Shown piece after piece: positions 25,202 through 26,233 of a stretch of 26,233 nt of DNA. The stretch comes from Chara braunii (lineage: Eukaryota > Streptophyta > Charophyceae > Charales > Characeae): the NCBI GenBank assembly GCA_003427395.1, contig BFEA01000662.1, positions 782,367-808,599 of the forward strand, written 5' to 3'. Positions within the stretch are counted from its first letter, which is position 1; each line of letters starts with the position of its first letter. Made by a program: the position numbers and the translations under genes. The notes under the pieces are model-generated. The model was not told the DNA's origin. It did not search any database and saw only the letters and a program-made list of their open reading frames with translations.

Positions 25202-25449
25202 GGTGTTTTTCAATTTTGAATTAGTGTAGGATGCTGAATGAGCTGTAACTGTTTCGGTGCCCTTTTTGCTTTCGTGTCGGTGCCATGCATGCGAGCTCTT
25301 CTATCCTCACCCCTCCCCCTCTCTGTTTCCCTCGCTACCTTTGACACTCTCTTCTTCGCGCTCATGCTCCTTCTCTCTTTGTAACCGTCTTTCCATCTCT
25401 GCTTTGCCTCGCGCGCCTTTTATCTTTCTTGATCGTCTGAATCTTTGTA
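25202..25449. other. No gene seen
   Basis: Pyrimidine-rich sequence. It may include the 5' part of LTR B, but element A does not match here. Confidence 0.35.
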
Positions 25450-25756
25450 GCGGACCTCGGGTTGGCCTGTGAGACCAGCCCCTTGGCCTGTTCTCACAGG
25501 CCTGTGTTATATTCGGGGTAGGCCAGTCCAGGCCGGTACCTCTGTCGGTACCAGCCAGTCCAGTCCAGTCCCGTCAGTCCGCTGGGGTATACCCCAGCCA
25601 TTGTCTGTTTTCAACCTCATTCCTTACTTGCACATTTTGGAGTACGTGCGTTGGAGTCTTGCGTGGAGAGCTGTGTTGTGCCATCTTGCTCCCCCCTTTT
25701 TCCTCCATCTCCATTTCTGTCACTAGCGGAGCACCTCACCTGGTGGGTCCGCTACA
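25450..25756 (+). mobile_element. LTR of element B (left boundary approximate)
   Basis: Homologous to LTR A (14210-14560), opposite orientation: GGCCTGTGAGACCAG, CAGTCCAGTCCAGTCC, CCGGTACCTCTGTCGGTACC, AGTCCGCTGGGGTATACCCC and GAGTACGTGCGTTGGAGTC. It ends GCTACA, one base before the PBS. Confidence 0.75.
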
Positions 25757-25757
25757 T

Positions 25758-25775
25758 TGGTATCGGAGCGGGAAC
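25758..25775 (+). other. Primer-binding site (initiator tRNA-Met)
   Basis: TGGTATCGGAGCGGGAAC, one change in the first 12 bases from TGGTATCAGAGC. The 18-base stretch matches the site in element A except at that position. Confidence 0.88.
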
Positions 25776-26233
25776 GATCCCCGCCCCCACCCACCACACC
25801 GCACAACAGCGAAATACTGCAAAACCCGACAGTCGGGTTTTTGGCTGTTTTTGGGGCGTTTTCGGGCAAAAAAAGCGGGAAAAGGTGCTGCAGCAGGAGA
25901 GGTCCACGTGGCGAAAAAGAAAGCCGCATCACGACGCATGCGCGCCAAGGCCAAGGCCGCCGCACGCGCCCACGCTGCCCCGCTGCCTTGCCCCGCTCCC
26001 GAATTTATATTATCAAAATCCGGAATGCAACTGCTGCTGTTGGGGTTTGAACCCAGGCACTGCTGGAGCCATGCGCGTGCGTAAGTAGTCTCATAACACA
26101 CTCACCACAGTGTGTCCATGGTTGAGTAGCTTGGCACACTCGTGTTGAAGAGGTGCCGTGCTGGCTATTTACCCCCCCCGACGGCAGCGAGTGGAGCAGC
26201 GAACTCGCTATTTGCCTCCCCCCCCCCGGCGGC
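25776..26233 (+). mobile_element. Leader of LTR element B, running off the window
   Basis: GATCCCCGCCCCCACCCACC, GGTTTTTGGCTGTTTTTGG, CACGTGGCGAAAAAGAAAGC, GGGTTTGAACCCAGG and GGCTATTTACCCCCC correspond in order to the leader of element A. Frames of 80-145 codons overlap here but have no Gag features, and the same region in element A does not keep them open. Any coding part would lie beyond 26233. Confidence 0.65.

Noticed and set aside
25651-26101. Overlapping frames of 121-145 codons at the right edge as a Gag gene
   Set aside because: They start in the LTR and cross the PBS. The homologous leader at 13620-14190 does not keep them open, and no Gag motif is present.

Overview
This window looks like a repeat-dense, gene-poor stretch of a large nuclear genome from the green lineage (a plant or streptophyte alga). 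The reasons are a decayed Ty3/gypsy retrotransposon with plant-style motifs, three LTR ends followed by primer-binding sites matching the 3' end of initiator tRNA-Met, hAT-like and other foldback transposons, tRNA-derived SINEs, long microsatellites and an assembly gap inside a (GA)n tract. A charophyte such as Chara is a guess that I cannot confirm. I found no intact protein-coding host gene. Long open frames at about 1.7-2.3, 4.5-5.1 and 16.1-16.8 kb lie inside inverted repeats and are by-products of palindromy.

Layout. 1-2.4 kb: fragments of a short poly(A) retroposon family (called R1 here), one copy with a 13-bp target duplication, then a cluster of foldback elements with TTTAAACCACCAGTA-type ends. 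2.4-3.4 kb: unassigned sequence with two identical perfect splice-donor consensus sites and one candidate broken exon on the minus strand. 3.4-4.3 kb: an LTR end with PBS, an R1 copy and tandem hairpin units. 4.47-5.17 kb: a roughly 700-bp palindrome. 6.47-11.37 kb: a Ty3/gypsy element on the minus strand (Gag, CCHC knuckle, PR, RT, RNase H, truncated IN), dead through stops, frameshifts and lost catalytic residues. 12.3-12.55 kb: a degenerate array of TTTGCCCCT-type units. 12.65-12.96 kb: gap.

13.4-14.6 kb (minus) and about 25.45-26.2 kb (plus) are two oppositely oriented copies of one LTR-element family, each showing LTR, PBS and leader. 15.5-16.4 kb holds foldbacks, one inside a pair of direct repeats. 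16.58-18.7 kb is an old tandem array of a roughly 200-bp unit broken by three separate insertions, one of which holds an R1 copy.

The most interesting part is 19.08-21.86 kb. Eight copies of a roughly 90-125 bp repeat lie in both orientations. The best ones carry a hammerhead-ribozyme core: CTGATGA, a 5-bp stem II, GAAA, a 3-bp stem III and GTC. A 686-bp hAT-like element with a perfect 8-bp target duplication splits one inverted pair of copies, and a 234-bp tRNA-derived SINE with a perfect 15-bp target duplication lies in the same block. A second, unrelated hammerhead-like fold, with a changed CTGANGA box, is seen on the minus strand at about 22.45-22.51 kb. Near 24.6-25.2 kb there are three copies of a tRNA-like unit with an RNA polymerase III B box. 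The window reads as layered insertions of small structured-RNA and foldback elements.
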